From: Platanthera guangdongensis
Lineage: Eukaryota; Streptophyta; Magnoliopsida; Asparagales; Orchidaceae
DNA: 64,000 bases
Direction of reading: 5' to 3'
Assembly: GCA_039583875.1 (NCBI GenBank)
Contig: CM077150.1
Coordinates: 188,794,375-188,858,374 of the forward strand
Shown here in pieces: positions 10,766 to 22,312 of the stretch (its first letter is position 1; every line of letters starts with the position of its first letter). The notes beneath the pieces were generated by a model. That model did no database searches. It saw only the letters and a program-made list of their open reading frames with translations, and was not told where the DNA came from. Made by a program: the position numbers and the translations under genes.

Positions 10766-11952
10766 TCCATCGAAGAAGGCACTCCGATGCGCGATATGAA
10801 TCCTTCGAACAAAAAGGAGTATGAAGCTCCCGTATCAAAGAGTGCTCTTGCCGAATCTCACAAATCAAAACAAATCCTATACAAGCAGTGGTAAGGTAAC
10901 ACGCGCATAACAAATATTTAAAAATTAACTTGTTATAAATTTAAACCGTACCTGTCACCACATCCACTTGCTTAATGGCCTCCTGCTGGCCAAGATTATA
11001 AACTCTAGGTTAAGCATAATGGGATGCGGTCGACTCCACCACATTTCCCTTTTCCTCATATGTTGCTCCCAGCTTCCTCTCGGACTTTGGACGTCCGCTC
11101 CAGCAGTCTCGGGCAAAATGTCCCGACTTTCCGCAAGTAAAGCATGCGCCCGGAGTTCGACCCGTAGTCTCCCCATAAGCACCAGAAGAAGGGGCTGGAC
11201 CCGAAGTCCTAGCCTTCTTAGACCACCTACGATATATAGGATTTGAGCTAGCTGGCACCTTGAACTCAGTCTTCTTATCACCAGAGCACATTCTTCAAAT
11301 CCTTTTCCAACGGCCGAACCGTATTGACCAGGGTCAAGAAGCCCTGCGTCATAGACCCTGAGAGCAATAACCTTAAGTCATCTCTCAAACCTTCATAGAA
11401 TCGGTTTGTCTTACGCTCCTCATCCGCGAACGTAGAGCTAGCGTACCGAACCAACCGAGTAAATTCGTGGAGATACTCATCCACGCTACGCTCTCCTTGT
11501 GTCAACTTCTGGAACTCATTCTCCAATGCTATCCTCTGAGCCGAGGGAAGGTACCTTGCCAAGAACAATCTCAAAAACACCTCCATCGAGACGTCCGTAA
11601 GTTGCCTTCCCCTCAAGTGATGTAGCTCCAAACCTTCCCACCACAACCTAGCATCTCCGTACAACAGGAATGTAGTTATAGTGGTCATCTGCCACTCTTC
11701 CGTTTCAGTAGCTGTCAGTACTCTCTTCACTCGAGAGAGACAATCCTCTACTTGGGATGGGGTTCCCGTCCTCGAGAACACCGGAGGATTGAAGCCCATA
11801 ACATGTTTGAGATGCCTTTCAGTTGCTCTCCTAGGCACCAAAGGCTCCACTACCACCTGCTCCACCCTCCTCGGTTCATTCGTTTGAAGCGGTACCTGCT
11901 CCATCGTAGGAGCGGGCTGTTGTATTTGCCTTACAGGCTGCACGTTGATCAT
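10766..11952 (-). pseudogene. D1 gag, nucleocapsid and start of protease (decayed)
   Basis: The 11952-11278 frame is a Ty3 gag (Retrotrans_gag type) with the usual block TFLLYGDARLWWEG and the C-terminal LTQGERSVDEYLHEF region. The nucleocapsid knuckle CFTCGKSGHFARDC (11104-11145) is in another frame, so a frameshift separates them. Aspartic protease follows with FDTGASYSFL (about 10825-10855). Between knuckle and protease lies a 75-bp AT-rich stretch (10877-10951) with GT...AG ends, and the protease frame has a stop just upstream of its active site. Reading frame is also broken N-terminally near 11985. A relic, no longer a full gene. Confidence 0.8.
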
Positions 11953-12301
11953 AAGCAAACACCGCTTCGGCCACCAATCATATGGTTTTTACCGAGGGAG
12001 GTGTTGCAGGCGCATCATTTGGTGCGCTACTAGCTTCAGAAACCGGGCATTCTAACGACCCTACACCACTTCTGGTCACCTATAGTTATACAAAACACCG
12101 TTAAGAGACGAAACAAAATTGCAAAAAGCAATTATAGGAACACGCAGGTTCCACAAACACGTGTATTTTCATTCCTAAGTGGACATTCATGGGTTCTTTT
12201 ATGTTATAACGAGGACGCACACACATGTGCTTACCACCCCTTAAAAGAATTTGCCCACGAATTCATTTAAGTTAACCGAAACTAGTAGTCTGATACCAAA
12301 T
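11953..12301 (-). other. D1 leader and primer-binding site
   Basis: The primer-binding site TGGTATCAGAC is at 12288-12298 (minus), three bases from the LTR, and is complementary to initiator tRNA-Met. The rest is untranslated leader plus a decayed gag N-terminus with one stop. Confidence 0.75.
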
Positions 12302-14387
12302 TGTAACACCCCATATCCGTCGCATAGCATATAGATGTAGGTCCGGCCGGGGCCCGACACCATATACCACAGACAGACCAAAAGGTTACTCAAAGGAAAC
12401 CATCCAACTAAGAATCAACGTCCTACTCAGAGTGCATTCTAGCGGAAGCAATTTAAAAGTTGCAATAAATAAAGAACCCTGCCAACAACATGAATGTCCA
12501 CTAAACAAAACCAGAAGGAATGAATGTACAATACACTAGTACACGACCTTATGGCCTTACAATAGTTTACTCAAATTAAAGTGTTTTCCAAACCTCGGCA
12601 TATAGGCCAGTCACACATGAATAATACAAGTAAACATTCAATATTTAGTCCTTCGAGGGCCGGCTCAGCAACATGGGCTTTTGCCCGCTATTTACCACTT
12701 GGCTCCGCAGCACCTGCAAGCAACAATCCATCGCAACGATGGCAAACAAAAGCAACGGTCAGCTATGCTGACCAAATTATAACGATCCTGCCCCCAAATT
12801 TGGGGCGGCATGCTCCATCCCTGCATTTAGTTAGCATAACCAAGCTGTATAGTGTAAAAACACTTCATCACAGGTGTAGGCACGCACGGACACACACCCC
12901 GTGCTCTCATGGCACATTCTCGGTGAACACGGTCAACGTCCGCTGTCTCACCACCGCCCCTAGGACGACAAATTCTCGTGAGCATTATGGTCTTTCAGGC
13001 CAAGGCCTAAGACCCTCTATCTATGCCAACGGCAAGTACCAAGTACATTTAGGTCGCTTTAACCTGATGACATAGAGCGGGTACGGTTCTGCCTAACCCG
13101 TTGCTCACACCACCCTGTCACCTTAAGACATGTGCGAGGGTCAAACTTCCCCGAGTCCCAATCCGATCACACACTTCACATAACCCAGTTATGTGCAAGT
13201 TGGCTCCCAGGCCACTAAGTTGGCAGAATCACGCATCTGCCCAGTTTTCCAGGTGAACCTTGGAGTTAGTCCCCAAGGCTCCCTGTTGCAATCTACCGCG
13301 TAGAAAACCTGAAAAACAAACATCCGCACGGAGTCTTCTCAGGCCATTCATGCAATGCAACATCACCGATCCAGACCAACTTGTCCGGGTAGGTTTCACA
13401 CATCATGCCTATGTTCGTTTCTCGATTACGGACTCTACATGCTAAATAACGGTGACTATTCATGTCTACCCGAAGGAACACCTCACACTCACCGCAAACT
13501 CTCGAGAGCGGGCTTTCTATGCAAAGGAAAAGAGGACTTCACATGTCCTAGGATGATAATCGTTACCCTAGCATTCCTCTTTGGTGCCATGGAAATCTAT
13601 GCAGATGAAAAGCACCGAAATGTCCTCGTCTCCGTAGATCCGAAGTCGGCTCGCGATTTGGGGCTCTGAAGCTTCGCCGGTGGCCGGATCTCTCTTCCTT
13701 CTTCTTCCTTGCTCGCCCCTCTCTCTTGAACTTAGAAAGAGAATAACCCAATGAGAATGAGGGTTTTCAAACCTATTCCCAGGTATAACACAGCAGGAAC
13801 AGACCTGAACCATTGGATCTCGAAATAAGGAAACGGACGGCCATGATTCGGGCTTGAAATCCAAAACCTAGGCCGAATACGGCTTGTGACATGCCCGTGT
13901 CCAAGGCACTGTGCCCCATTCGACGCCGAAACCGTCGCGTCTCGAAAAGTACATGGGCTCTCGACATGCCCGTGTTCGACTTGACACGCCCGTGTCATCT
14001 AGTACACGGCCGTGTAGCGGGCCGTATTCCTCCATCGACACAGGACAAACACCATCCCGTGAAGAATACGGGTATTGGACATGCCCGTGTCCCAAATTAC
14101 ACACCAGTGTCACACCCGAACATGCCCGAGCTCCAGGCCTTGTTTCTTCCCCAACTCAACTCGGCCAACTACCCGAGTAGGACACGGCCTGGGACATGCC
14201 CGTGTCTCAGGCCGTGTTCGCTGCTCAACGATCGTCGACTGAAATTCGTCGACCACATGGCCATCATCGAACTCGAGCACGACACGCCCCTGGTACACGC
14301 CCATGTCCCAGGCCGTGTGACCCCTACCAAATTCCAAAATTGGCTCAAAACGCCTCCCGTCGCTCTTTTGAGTTTTGGGGCATTACA
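12302..14387 (-). repeat. D1 5' LTR
   Basis: 2086 bp, reading TGTAACACCCC...TTACA on the plus strand. It shares with D3 and D4 a GGTCCGGCCGGG block near the inner end (12341 onward) and a U3 rich in GACACG/CGTGTC dyads (13880-14335). No partner LTR is in the window. Confidence 0.85.
13880..14335. repeat. GACACG..CGTGTC dyad cluster in the D1 U3
   Basis: About ten imperfect copies of GACAYGCCCGTGTC, several inside a longer CCTGGGACA...TGTCYCAGG dyad (e.g. 14188-14211), alternating with TCGTCGA words. The same cluster occupies the U3 of D3, D4 and A2. Confidence 0.8.
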
Positions 14388-14964
14388 CTTGCTGTTACCT
14401 TTCTCTGGGAAATCATGAAATGATGCCATGCTTCTACCTTGTGCCTATAATATGAATGCATGAACGTTTAAATTTCATTTCAAATCATGGGTGTACATAT
14501 GTCATCATGCAGATCTTTAACTTGACACGTGCGTGCGATCATATGTTATGTATGCAGTGCTATGAATTCTAAAAAGGCCTTAGTGCATGTTATGAGCGGC
14601 ATACACATATAATATTATGCATCCCCTACTACATAATATTGTTTGTAACGAAAAAGTAAAACGTGGTAATGGGCAGCCATGTGATGATAGTTATGCATCA
14701 CATACTATATAGGAGTCACATGTTGCCACCTATGGTGAATTCATATATAAACACATATTATGCATCCATTACTACATAATATGCCCCGTATACTTCTAAT
14801 AATGCTATGATTGTAGTGTTCATGCTTCCATCAAGATCTACTGATGAAATATCGGTGTGTGTATACAATGAAATGATACGATTAGAGTTTTGCTTAAGGG
14901 GAAGTTGTCTGACTGGCTTGCCAAACTAACCAACCCTCTTGCAAAACCTGGCTCTGATACCAAC
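14388..14964 (-). mobile_element. D2: leader and primer-binding site of a second long-LTR element
   Basis: The primer-binding site TGGTATCAGAGCCAGG (minus, 14947-14962) is a perfect match to the initiator tRNA-Met consensus and sits two bases from the D2 LTR. The remaining leader is AT-rich, has no gene, and repeats the phrase TATTATGCATCCMYTACTACATAATAT near 14616 and 14757. D1 interrupts it at 14387; the D2 coding part should lie left of the window. Confidence 0.75.
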
Positions 14965-15009
14965 TATCACAACCCGCATTTTTTCGTATTAAATAATATG
15001 TCAGAGTAA

Positions 15010-15014
15010 GAGAA
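15010..15014. repeat. Target-site duplication GAGAA of C2 (left copy)
   Basis: GAGAA at 15010-15014 and 19522-19526 flanks the C2 LTR ends exactly. Confidence 0.93.
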
Positions 15015-15370
15015 TGTAGAAACCGAACAGAAAACAAACCGAAATGGTTTTAACTGAAATTTTATTATCCGAAAAAGGTAACTATTACAAAGGTATGCCC
15101 TCCCTTATATAGAATGGAGGAGAGATGAGAGAATAAAAATAAGAGATGTGGGACTAAAAATTTACAAGCTAAGCGGACTATACAAAGTAAACCGCACAAG
15201 CCGCGCGGTTAGACAGAAGGGCTAACCGCACAGCTACAACAAGAGAAGCAGAGAGGTCGCATGTGAAGATCGCTAGACCGACCGCCCGGTTTACAAGCCG
15301 ACGAGTCAAACCGCCAGACCGCGCGGTCTTCAACCCGCCAAGACACACCGCCCGGTCACCAACTTCAACA
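15015..15370 (-). repeat. C2 3' LTR
   Basis: 356 bp, TGTAGAAACCG...CTTCAACA on the plus strand, with a TATA box (CCTTATATAGA, minus) at 15103-15113. Confidence 0.93.
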
Positions 15371-15380
15371 CTCCCCCTCA
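15371..15380 (-). other. C2 polypurine tract, containing the pol stop codon
   Basis: TGAGGGGGAG on the minus strand abuts the 3' LTR. The first three bases are the natural TGA stop of the pol frame, so coding ends exactly where the tract begins. Confidence 0.85.
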
Positions 15381-18300
15381 AGCTGGAGCATATATATCAA
15401 TCATGCCCAGCTTGTCGCAAACATGCAGAAACGAGGCGGAAACTGGCTTGGTGAAGATGTCAGCCAGCTCTTTATCAGACGTGACAAACGGAGTGCAAAT
15501 TTGTTATTTTAAAATCTCTTCACGAATGAAATGGCAGTCAACCTCAATGTGCTTTGTTCTTTCATGGAATACCGGATTTTTGGAGATGTATATGGCGGCC
15601 TTGTTATCACAGAACATAGGTAGAGGATGGTTGTACACCTCTCCTAAATCTAGCATGAGAGCCCACAACCATTTCAACTCACAAGTGGTTGACGCCATAC
15701 TGCGATACTCAGCTTCTGCACTGGACCTGGAGACAACAGACTGCTTCTTGCTCTTCCAGCTCACCAGATTTCCCCCAACAAAGGTGCAAAAACCTAAGGT
15801 TGACTTGCGATCCCCTTTGTCATCAACATAACTTGCATCTGAGTAGGCTTCAATCCTCAGATGACCATTCTTCTGAAAAAGTAATCCTTTCCCAGGCGCT
15901 GCTTTGACATACTCCAAGATCCGCAAGGCGGACTATAGATGACACTCCCTAGGCGCTTGCATGAACTGACTCACCTTGCCCACAGCATAGGAAATGTCGG
16001 GTCTGGTCACTGTGAGATATATGAGCTTACCAACCAGACGCCTGTACCGCGAACTATCTGAAAGAGGAGGCGAATCATCTGTCCAGGTTTTGTCCTCCCC
16101 AGTAGCCATGGGGCATCGGGCAGGTTTTGCTCCAGTTAATCCTGCCTCTTTTAAAAGATCAAGGGCATACTTACGCTGAGAGAGAACTAAGGAGTCGGGC
16201 TTCCGAGAGAGTTCGATCCCCAGAAAGTACTTTGGAGAGCCCATATCTTTAGTGATCAGATGTTGGTGAAGATGTCGCTTTGTCAGAGCTACCCCTTCCT
16301 GGTCATCGGCAGTGAGAAGAATATCATCGACGTACACAGCAAGAACAACCAGCCCAAAAGGAGTTTTGCGAATAAAGAGAGAGTGATCAGCAGAGCTTCG
16401 CACAAAACCAACAGCCGCCACAATGCCGCTGAACTTGTCAAACCAAGCTCGAGGACTCTGCTTGAGGCCATAAATTGCCTTCTGCAGCCGGCATACTCGT
16501 GTCTCCCCCTGAGCAACATACCCAGGAGGTTGCTCCATGTAAACGGCCTCGTGAAGATCACCATAAGGGAAGACATTCTTGACGTCCAGCTGAGAAATCG
16601 GCCAATCCCGATTGACGGCCACAGAGAGAAGGACCCGGATAGTGCTGAGACGAGCCACAAGGGAGAAGTTGTCAAAGTAATCAACCCCATAGGTCTGAGT
16701 AAAGCCCTTAGCAACAAGGCGAGCCTTATACCGATCCACAGTGCCGTCTGGGCGAAATTTGACCACAAAGACCCAGCGACAGCCAACAACATCAGTACCG
16801 AAGGGAGGAGGAACAAGAGTCCATGTACCCCGCTCCGTGAGGGTCGCCATTTCCTCATCCATGGCTAGCTTCCGGTGGGGAATAGCAAGGGCCTCCTGAT
16901 AGGAACGAGGGGTGGCAGTGGCCGAGATAGCCAGTGCAAAAGCTCTGCGAGCAGGGGTAAGACGATCGTAGGAAACAACTGCAGCAAGCGTGTGTTGGGT
17001 ACAGGCCCGAACCCCTTTGCGAAGAGCAATCGGGAGATCCAGGTCAGCAGGTGCCTCAGTATCCGGAGTATCCGTGGTGGAGAGGGCTGGCCCGGGAGTA
17101 GAGAGAGATGGTAGCAGAGTGGAGGGAGAAAGCGGAGTAGAGGGTGGAGATGATGAGGATGGGGAAGATGGTGGAGTGGGTGGAGAGGGCGGAACATCAG
17201 TGGGAGCAGAGCGAATGGATGGGTTGGTATGAGAAGTAGGATCAGGAGGAGTAGAAGAGGAAGCAGGAGAGAAGTAAGAGGCATTGGCAAAGAAGGTGAC
17301 ATCCGCAGAGACAAATTGCTTGCGGGTAACAGGGTCAAAGCAGCAATATCCTTTCTGAGTGGGAGAGTAGCCCAGAAAGACACATTTGGTGGCACGTGGT
17401 GAGAGTTTATCACAGGTGGCAGCGGGAGAGTGCACAAAAGCGGTGCACCCAAAGATGTGCAGAGGAAGAGGAAAGGGATCCTTGTCCGGATAAAGAATGG
17501 AGAAGGGGGTAGCACCGTGGAGAACTGTGGAGGGAAGGCGATTGATGAGATAGCAGGAGAGGAGGACAGCATAGCCCCAATAAGAGCGAGGAACATGCAT
17601 TTGAGTCATCATAGTGCGAGCGACATCAAGGAGGTGACGGTTTTTGCGTTCCGCCACCCCATTTTGTTGTGAGGTGTAGACACAACTTGTTTGATGAAGA
17701 ACACCATGGTGAATACAAAAGGAGGAGAAGTCGTGGCTAAGATACTCCTTAGCATTATCTGAACGAAGGAGTTTAATAGACGTATCAAACTGAGTCTTAA
17801 CCATAGAATAAAAAGAGGTCCAAACAGACAACAGCTCGGAGCGATCTTTGAGAAGATATACCCACGTACATAGAGAGAAATCATCAATGAAGGTGACAAA
17901 ATAGGAACTACCCCGACCGATGGTGAGGTTAGGAGCGGGACCCCATATGTCAGAGTGAACGAGGTCGAACGGACGGGAAGAGCCCCGACTTTGCGTTGGT
18001 GGGAAGGATGAGCGGTGATGTTTGCCAAGTTGACATGCATCACAGTTTAGATGAGGATGATGAGGAGGGAGGTGCGGCAGGAGCTGGCGGAGAATTCGGG
18101 GAGGAGCATGTCCAAGGCGAAGATGCCATTGGAGAAGATCTGTAGAGGAGGAGGAGAAGGCGGATAGAGCAGAAACATTGTCGAGTAAGTAGAGGCCACC
18201 ACTCTCAGTCCCGGTAGCAATCGTCCGTTGGGAGTCTGGATCCTGAAAAGCACAAGAGCTAGGGGTGAATATGACAGAACACCGTAGTTGCTTGCATAAA

Positions 18301-18593
18301 GAAGTAACCGATAATAAATTGCACGAAAACTTGGGCACATAGAGGGTATCAGCCAGGCAGAGAGAGGGAGTGACTTGAACCATGCCAGTCCCATGGACCG
18401 GGGATGGAGATCCATCAGCAACAATGACCGGGGGCAACTGAGCATATGTGTCAAGAAGAGAGAAACATTGAGGATTGCCTGTCATATGATTGGTTGCACC
18501 AGAGTCGATTAGCCATCTTCCGCGAGTAACAACATGAGCACTACCAGAAGAGGTGACCACGGAGGCGGACAGGCTGGAGGAGGGGAAAGCCAT
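15378..18593 (-). pseudogene. C2 copia pol (protease to RNase H) with two stops
   Basis: A single frame from ATG 18593. Domains in order: protease WLIDSGATNHMTG (residue 30 is the catalytic Asp); GAG-pre-integrase LRLGHAPPRIL; integrase with D in HSDIWGP, D in LRSDNAKEY and E in QQNGVAERK; a Ser/Pro-rich linker (about 450-520); reverse transcriptase with QLDVKNVF and YVDD; RNase H with YSDASY, SAEAEYRSM and TKHIEVDCHF. It is broken by TAG at 15933-15935, before RNase H, and TAA at 15504-15506, near the end, both in frame. There is no gag or zinc knuckle upstream. Reverse transcriptase would still be made; RNase H only by read-through. Confidence 0.92.
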
Positions 18594-19151
18594 GGAAGCA
18601 AGAGAGGAGCAAGCCGCGACGATAAGAACAAGCCACGAGAAGAGAAAAGAGCACCAAGCCGGGCGAACAGAAAACAGGTCGGGCGGCTAGGAAGGCCGCT
18701 ACCAAGAAGCAGAGCAAAGCAGAGGGAAAGAAGTCACACGGCTTGAAAAAGTCGGGCGAACAGAGGAGAACAGGTTGGGCGGCTAGGAAGGCCGCTACCA
18801 AGAAGCAGAGCAAAGCAGAGGGAAAGAAGTCGCACGACTTGAAAAAGTCGGGCGAACAGAGGAGAACAGGTCGCACGGCAAAAGATGAGGCCGGCGCGAC
18901 GAGCAAGCAGGAGCGGGTAGAAGGCAACAACAAGTAGAGCGCGGCGACAACGAGACAGGTCGCGGCGACGAATAGCAGCAGGAGAAGAGAACCAAAGAGA
19001 AGCAAGCCGCGCGAACAGGGCAGCGGACAGAAACAAGCCGCGCGAACAGGGCAGCGGACAGAGGAGAGTGCAAGCCGCAAGACAGGTCGCGGAGAGCGGA
19101 AAACAAGCAGCGAGAATCAGAGAGCGCACACAATCAGGAGGAAACGACCGT
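18594..19151 (-). other. C2 leader with tandem repeats in place of gag
   Basis: GC-rich DNA between primer-binding site and protease ATG. It contains a 96-bp direct repeat (gggcggctaggaaggccgct at 18681 and 18777, about 2.3 copies) and a 32-bp doublet at 19002-19063. Open frames here are low-complexity and show no gag motif. Confidence 0.7.
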
Positions 19152-19165
19152 GTGCTCTGATACCA
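19152..19165 (-). other. C2 primer-binding site
   Basis: TGGTATCAGAGCAC on the minus strand, directly after the 5' LTR; complementary to initiator tRNA-Met. Confidence 0.9.
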
Positions 19166-19521
19166 TGTAGAAACCGAACAGAAAACAAACCGAAATGGTT
19201 TTAACTGAAATTTTATTATCCGAAAAAGGTAACTATTACAAAGGTATGCCCTCCCTTATATAGAATGGAGGAGAGATGAGAGAATACAAATAAGAGATGT
19301 GGGACTAAAAATTTACAAGCTAAGCGGACTATACAAAGTAAACCGCACAAGCCGTGCGGTTAGACAGAAGGGCTAACCACACGGCTACAACAAGAGAAGC
19401 AGAGAGGTCGCCTGTGAAGATCGCTAGACCGACCGCCCGGTTTACAAGCCGGCGAGTCAAACCGCCAGACCGCGCGGTCTTCAACCCGCCAAGACAGACC
19501 GCCCGGTCACCAACTTCAACA
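19166..19521 (-). repeat. C2 5' LTR with TATA box
   Basis: 356 bp, same length as the 3' LTR. The TATA box TCTATATAAGG (minus) is at 19254-19264, with CCGCGCGGT-type words upstream. Confidence 0.93.
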
Positions 19522-20466
19522 GAGAAAATACGCTCTGTGATGCCACGCCGTGCAGGGGACAACTGTAGACGCTCAGGCGACTCACCCTTACATTTACTTT
19601 AAGTAAAAGACTTATGAAATTAAGTTTTAAAAATATATAAGTTGTTTGAGTTACTGACCGTGTCCCTCAGTAGGGTGGATCACTAGTCCATAGGTGAGAA
19701 AATATATAAGTTTACGCAGCTGAAATTACTTAGTTTGATTCATTTATTATCCTATATGAGAATGAAAGCATAGCATATTGTAATGATGATGTGACTTTTA
19801 CATTTAATATTAATAAAAGGACTTTTATAGTGCTTAAAAGTAGTATGTTTTGCAGTTAAAAATTATGCCAAGATAATATTCCAGAATATAGTTTTGTATA
19901 CTTAAAAGTAACTATATGCATCCTAACATAAATCTTTCCCAGAGAGCAAGTATAAACAAGTAATAATTAACATAAGAAAAAGTAACAAGTAGTCTAGGTG
20001 AAAAACACTTCATAATCCAAGACAATTAACTAGCAATTCGAGGATAAGGTTAACTTAAACAAGTCAAACCCACAACATATGACTAAAATTTGGAAGAAAA
20101 GAGCAAGAGGGAGGGCAAGAACACCACTTGCCTCGGTTTCTACTCCAATCGGTCTTCCAATATACTCCACGTCATAGATCTAGCCAAAAGAAGGCGCGGG
20201 GAAGCAGAATCTACAAGGATTTGGCCAAAAGAGAGGTTAAGGCCGAAATCCCTAACGAAAAACTTCCACGAAACGAGAAATACTTACCATGAACGTGAAT
20301 ATATCGGTTAGAGCTTTCCAGATATATGCTCGGTTTGCGATTCCAAGCACCATAGCTCCGACGACGGCGATCCGAAGCTTCACGACTTAGAACCCTCGCC
20401 ATCACTCTCGCTCTCTGGTTCGGTCAACAAGAATATGAAGTTGTTCTATTCATCCTTAAGTATATG

Positions 20467-20611
<145 letters not shown>

Positions 20612-20828
20612 TTGTTTTTGTCTAAACAGGAAGGAGGCGGACAATTTAAGTGCGAGTGTACGGAAAATGAAAATAGAGGCTTAATATGGCCTCGAATCGA
20701 AAAGTGATCAACATGAAAGTTGTTGATCTCGTTGAGAAGAACAAATTTTATGTTAACATTTTTTCATTTGACACCGTTTTGAGCCTCAAAACGACGCCCG
20801 ACCTTTTGCGAAAAGTGCATGAATGACC

Positions 20829-21296
20829 TTCTCGAGATACATTGTTGTTTCTCGAGAAAGAAAGTTTTTTCTCGAGAAACATTGTTGTTTCTCGAGAAAC
20901 AAAGCTGTTTCTCGAGAAACATTGCTGTTTCTCGAGAAACATTGCTGTTTCTCGAGAAACATTGCTGTTTCTCAAGAAATAATGTTGTTTCTTGAGAAAC
21001 AGAGAAACAATGCTGTTTCTTGAGAAAACAATGCTGTTTCTCGTGAAACAATGCTGTTTCTCGAGAAACAATGCTGTTTCTCGAGAAACAATGCTGTTTC
21101 TCGAGAAACAATGCTGTTTCTCGAGAAACAATGCTGTTTCTCGAGAAACAATGCTGTTTCTCGAGAAACAATACTGTTTCTCGAGAACTAACTAATTTTC
21201 TCGAGAAATGACATTATTTCTCGAGAGAAATGACATTATTTCTCTAGAAATCAATATTATTTCTCGAGAAATCAATGTTATTTCTCGAGAAATCAG
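20829..21296. repeat. 20-bp palindromic minisatellite in the D2 LTR
   Basis: About 24 units with a 20-bp period, consensus TTTCTCGAGAAACAATGCTG. The first 12 bases, TTTCTCGAGAAA, are a perfect palindrome. Units at 21039-21180 are nearly identical; outer units vary mainly in the spacer. Confidence 0.95.
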
Positions 21297-21741
21297 TTTT
21301 GTCTCATACTTCTGGATAAAATGACGATACGGGGCTAAACGTACACCGATTCGAACGAAATTCAGAACGTAAGTGAATGTCAGCTCTACGAATCTAACGA
21401 CGAAGACAAAACTAAAAACTGATAAGCTGTTCTCGAGATATAAATTTTCAAAGCCTATGATGAACATAAGTTCTACAAAACATCAAAAATTCGCCGAGGC
21501 TCGAATATCGCTCGGATCGCGACGAAACTTGACGAGCATGTCAAAAATTAATTAATTTAATTTCCGAACATGAAGTTTTCCATTTTCGATAAGGATGCAT
21601 GAATTTGGCCTCCCCGACCGAACAGACGCGAAACGCACTAACAACGACACACATTAACTCCACGTTAACGTAACGTCCCCTTACGTCATTATGAAGTCAA
21701 CGAGAGGATTAAATAATTGTCGGAAAATCATTAGTGTTACA

Positions 21742-22188
21742 ACAAGTAAGCATGCCTTCTGAGGTACCCCCTTGAGTTTATTTATAGTTTTTTGAAAATG
21801 ATCTACAAATAACATACCTCTGCTGTTCCAAACATCTACGGGCAGCCCTACGAGAGCAGAATGGAAAGAATACGTCATTGGGCGTGTGGTCCATGATATT
21901 CCACTCGCCTGGTGTGGTGAGTGCCTGATGAGGCTGGCACTCTCCACTTCCTATAGGACCAAGACGAGTGCGGGCCTAGCCTTCCCCACTCATCGGCTAC
22001 CTGCTGAGATGCCAGGTGTGAGTTTGAGCCCTCTTGCTCTACTTGCCACTTTTATACTGCCCCTTCCTAGGCAATTCAGGCAGCCCCAAAAGTACTTGGC
22101 CCCCTCCTAACTCGCTGGGAACTTAGACTGCGCCAAAATGGCTAGCCCGACTCTTGCTGACTCCACTAGCCGGATACGGGGTTGTACA
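21742..22188 (-). repeat. T1 3' LTR (partial)
   Basis: Collinear with the T2 LTR from the phrase CCTTCTGAGGT through a TATA box (CTATAAATAA, minus, 21778-21787) to the end GTTGTACA. The U5 end is missing because D2 inserted at 21741. Confidence 0.7.
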
Positions 22189-22201
22189 CAATCTCCGCTC
22201 T
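22189..22201 (-). other. T1 putative polypurine tract
   Basis: Minus strand AGAGCGGAGATTG precedes the LTR start TGTACAAC. T2 has a matching GATCGGGGATTG at 57395-57406. Only moderately purine-rich, so the exact border is inference. Confidence 0.5.
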
Positions 22202-22302
22202 TTACAAGATTGCCCCAAACTCGGGAAGAAACATCCAAAACCAAGAGATCGGCGAGTGGGTAAGCGAGCCCGAGGGAATCTTTTAGTGGGATTCAACAAC
22301 AG

Positions 22303-22312
22303 CTATATATAA
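22303..22312 (+). promoter_or_regulatory. TATA box of T1 antisense unit 1
   Basis: CTATATATAA; T2 has CTATAAATAT at 57508-57517 at the same distance from its LTR (about 115 bp). Conservation in two independently decayed copies supports a real internal promoter directed against the element's own transcript. Confidence 0.5.

Larger units (their letters stand above)
10766..14387 (-). mobile_element. D1: 5' part of a Del/Tekay-like Ty3 element, cut by A1
   Basis: Minus-strand order is 5' LTR (12302-14387), primer-binding site, leader, gag, zinc knuckle and the start of protease, where A1 interrupts it at 10765. RT, RNase H and integrase should resume left of the window beyond A1. CTTGC (14388-14392) is the candidate target duplication. 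Tekay/Del affinity rests on the gag type, the LTR over 2 kb and the TGTAACACCCC end. Confidence 0.8.
15015..19521 (-). mobile_element. C2: 4.5-kb copia element without gag
   Basis: Two 356-bp LTRs (15015-15370, 19166-19521) differing at about seven positions by eye (2 percent), primer-binding site, polypurine tract and GAGAA duplication. The internal region encodes protease to RNase H with two in-frame stops. Where gag should be there is a 558-bp non-gag leader with tandem repeats. Retrofit/Ale-like by its short LTR and pol type; lineage is inference. Likely non-autonomous, needing gag in trans. Confidence 0.93.

Noticed and set aside
12288..12298. tRNA-Met gene fragments at TGGTATCAGA sites (also 8212, 14947, 19152, 30784, 40477, 48341)
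   Set aside because: Each is 11-16 bases long and lies at an LTR edge: primer-binding sites, not tRNA genes.
16289..18454. Hydrophobic minus-strand frames within C2 pol as membrane proteins
   Set aside because: Shifted-frame readings of pol codons; Leu/Pro-rich by composition only.
18541..19133. Frames in the C2 leader as gag
   Set aside because: Low-complexity Ser/Leu/Arg text from tandem repeats; no zinc knuckle or gag block.
20748..21195. Repeat proteins of the FLEKQHCFSRN type
   Set aside because: Translation of the 20-bp minisatellite; present on both strands and without flanking gene signals.
20829..21296. Heat-shock element array
   Set aside because: TTTCTCGAGAAA has TTC and GAA separated by four bases instead of the two needed for a heat-shock element.
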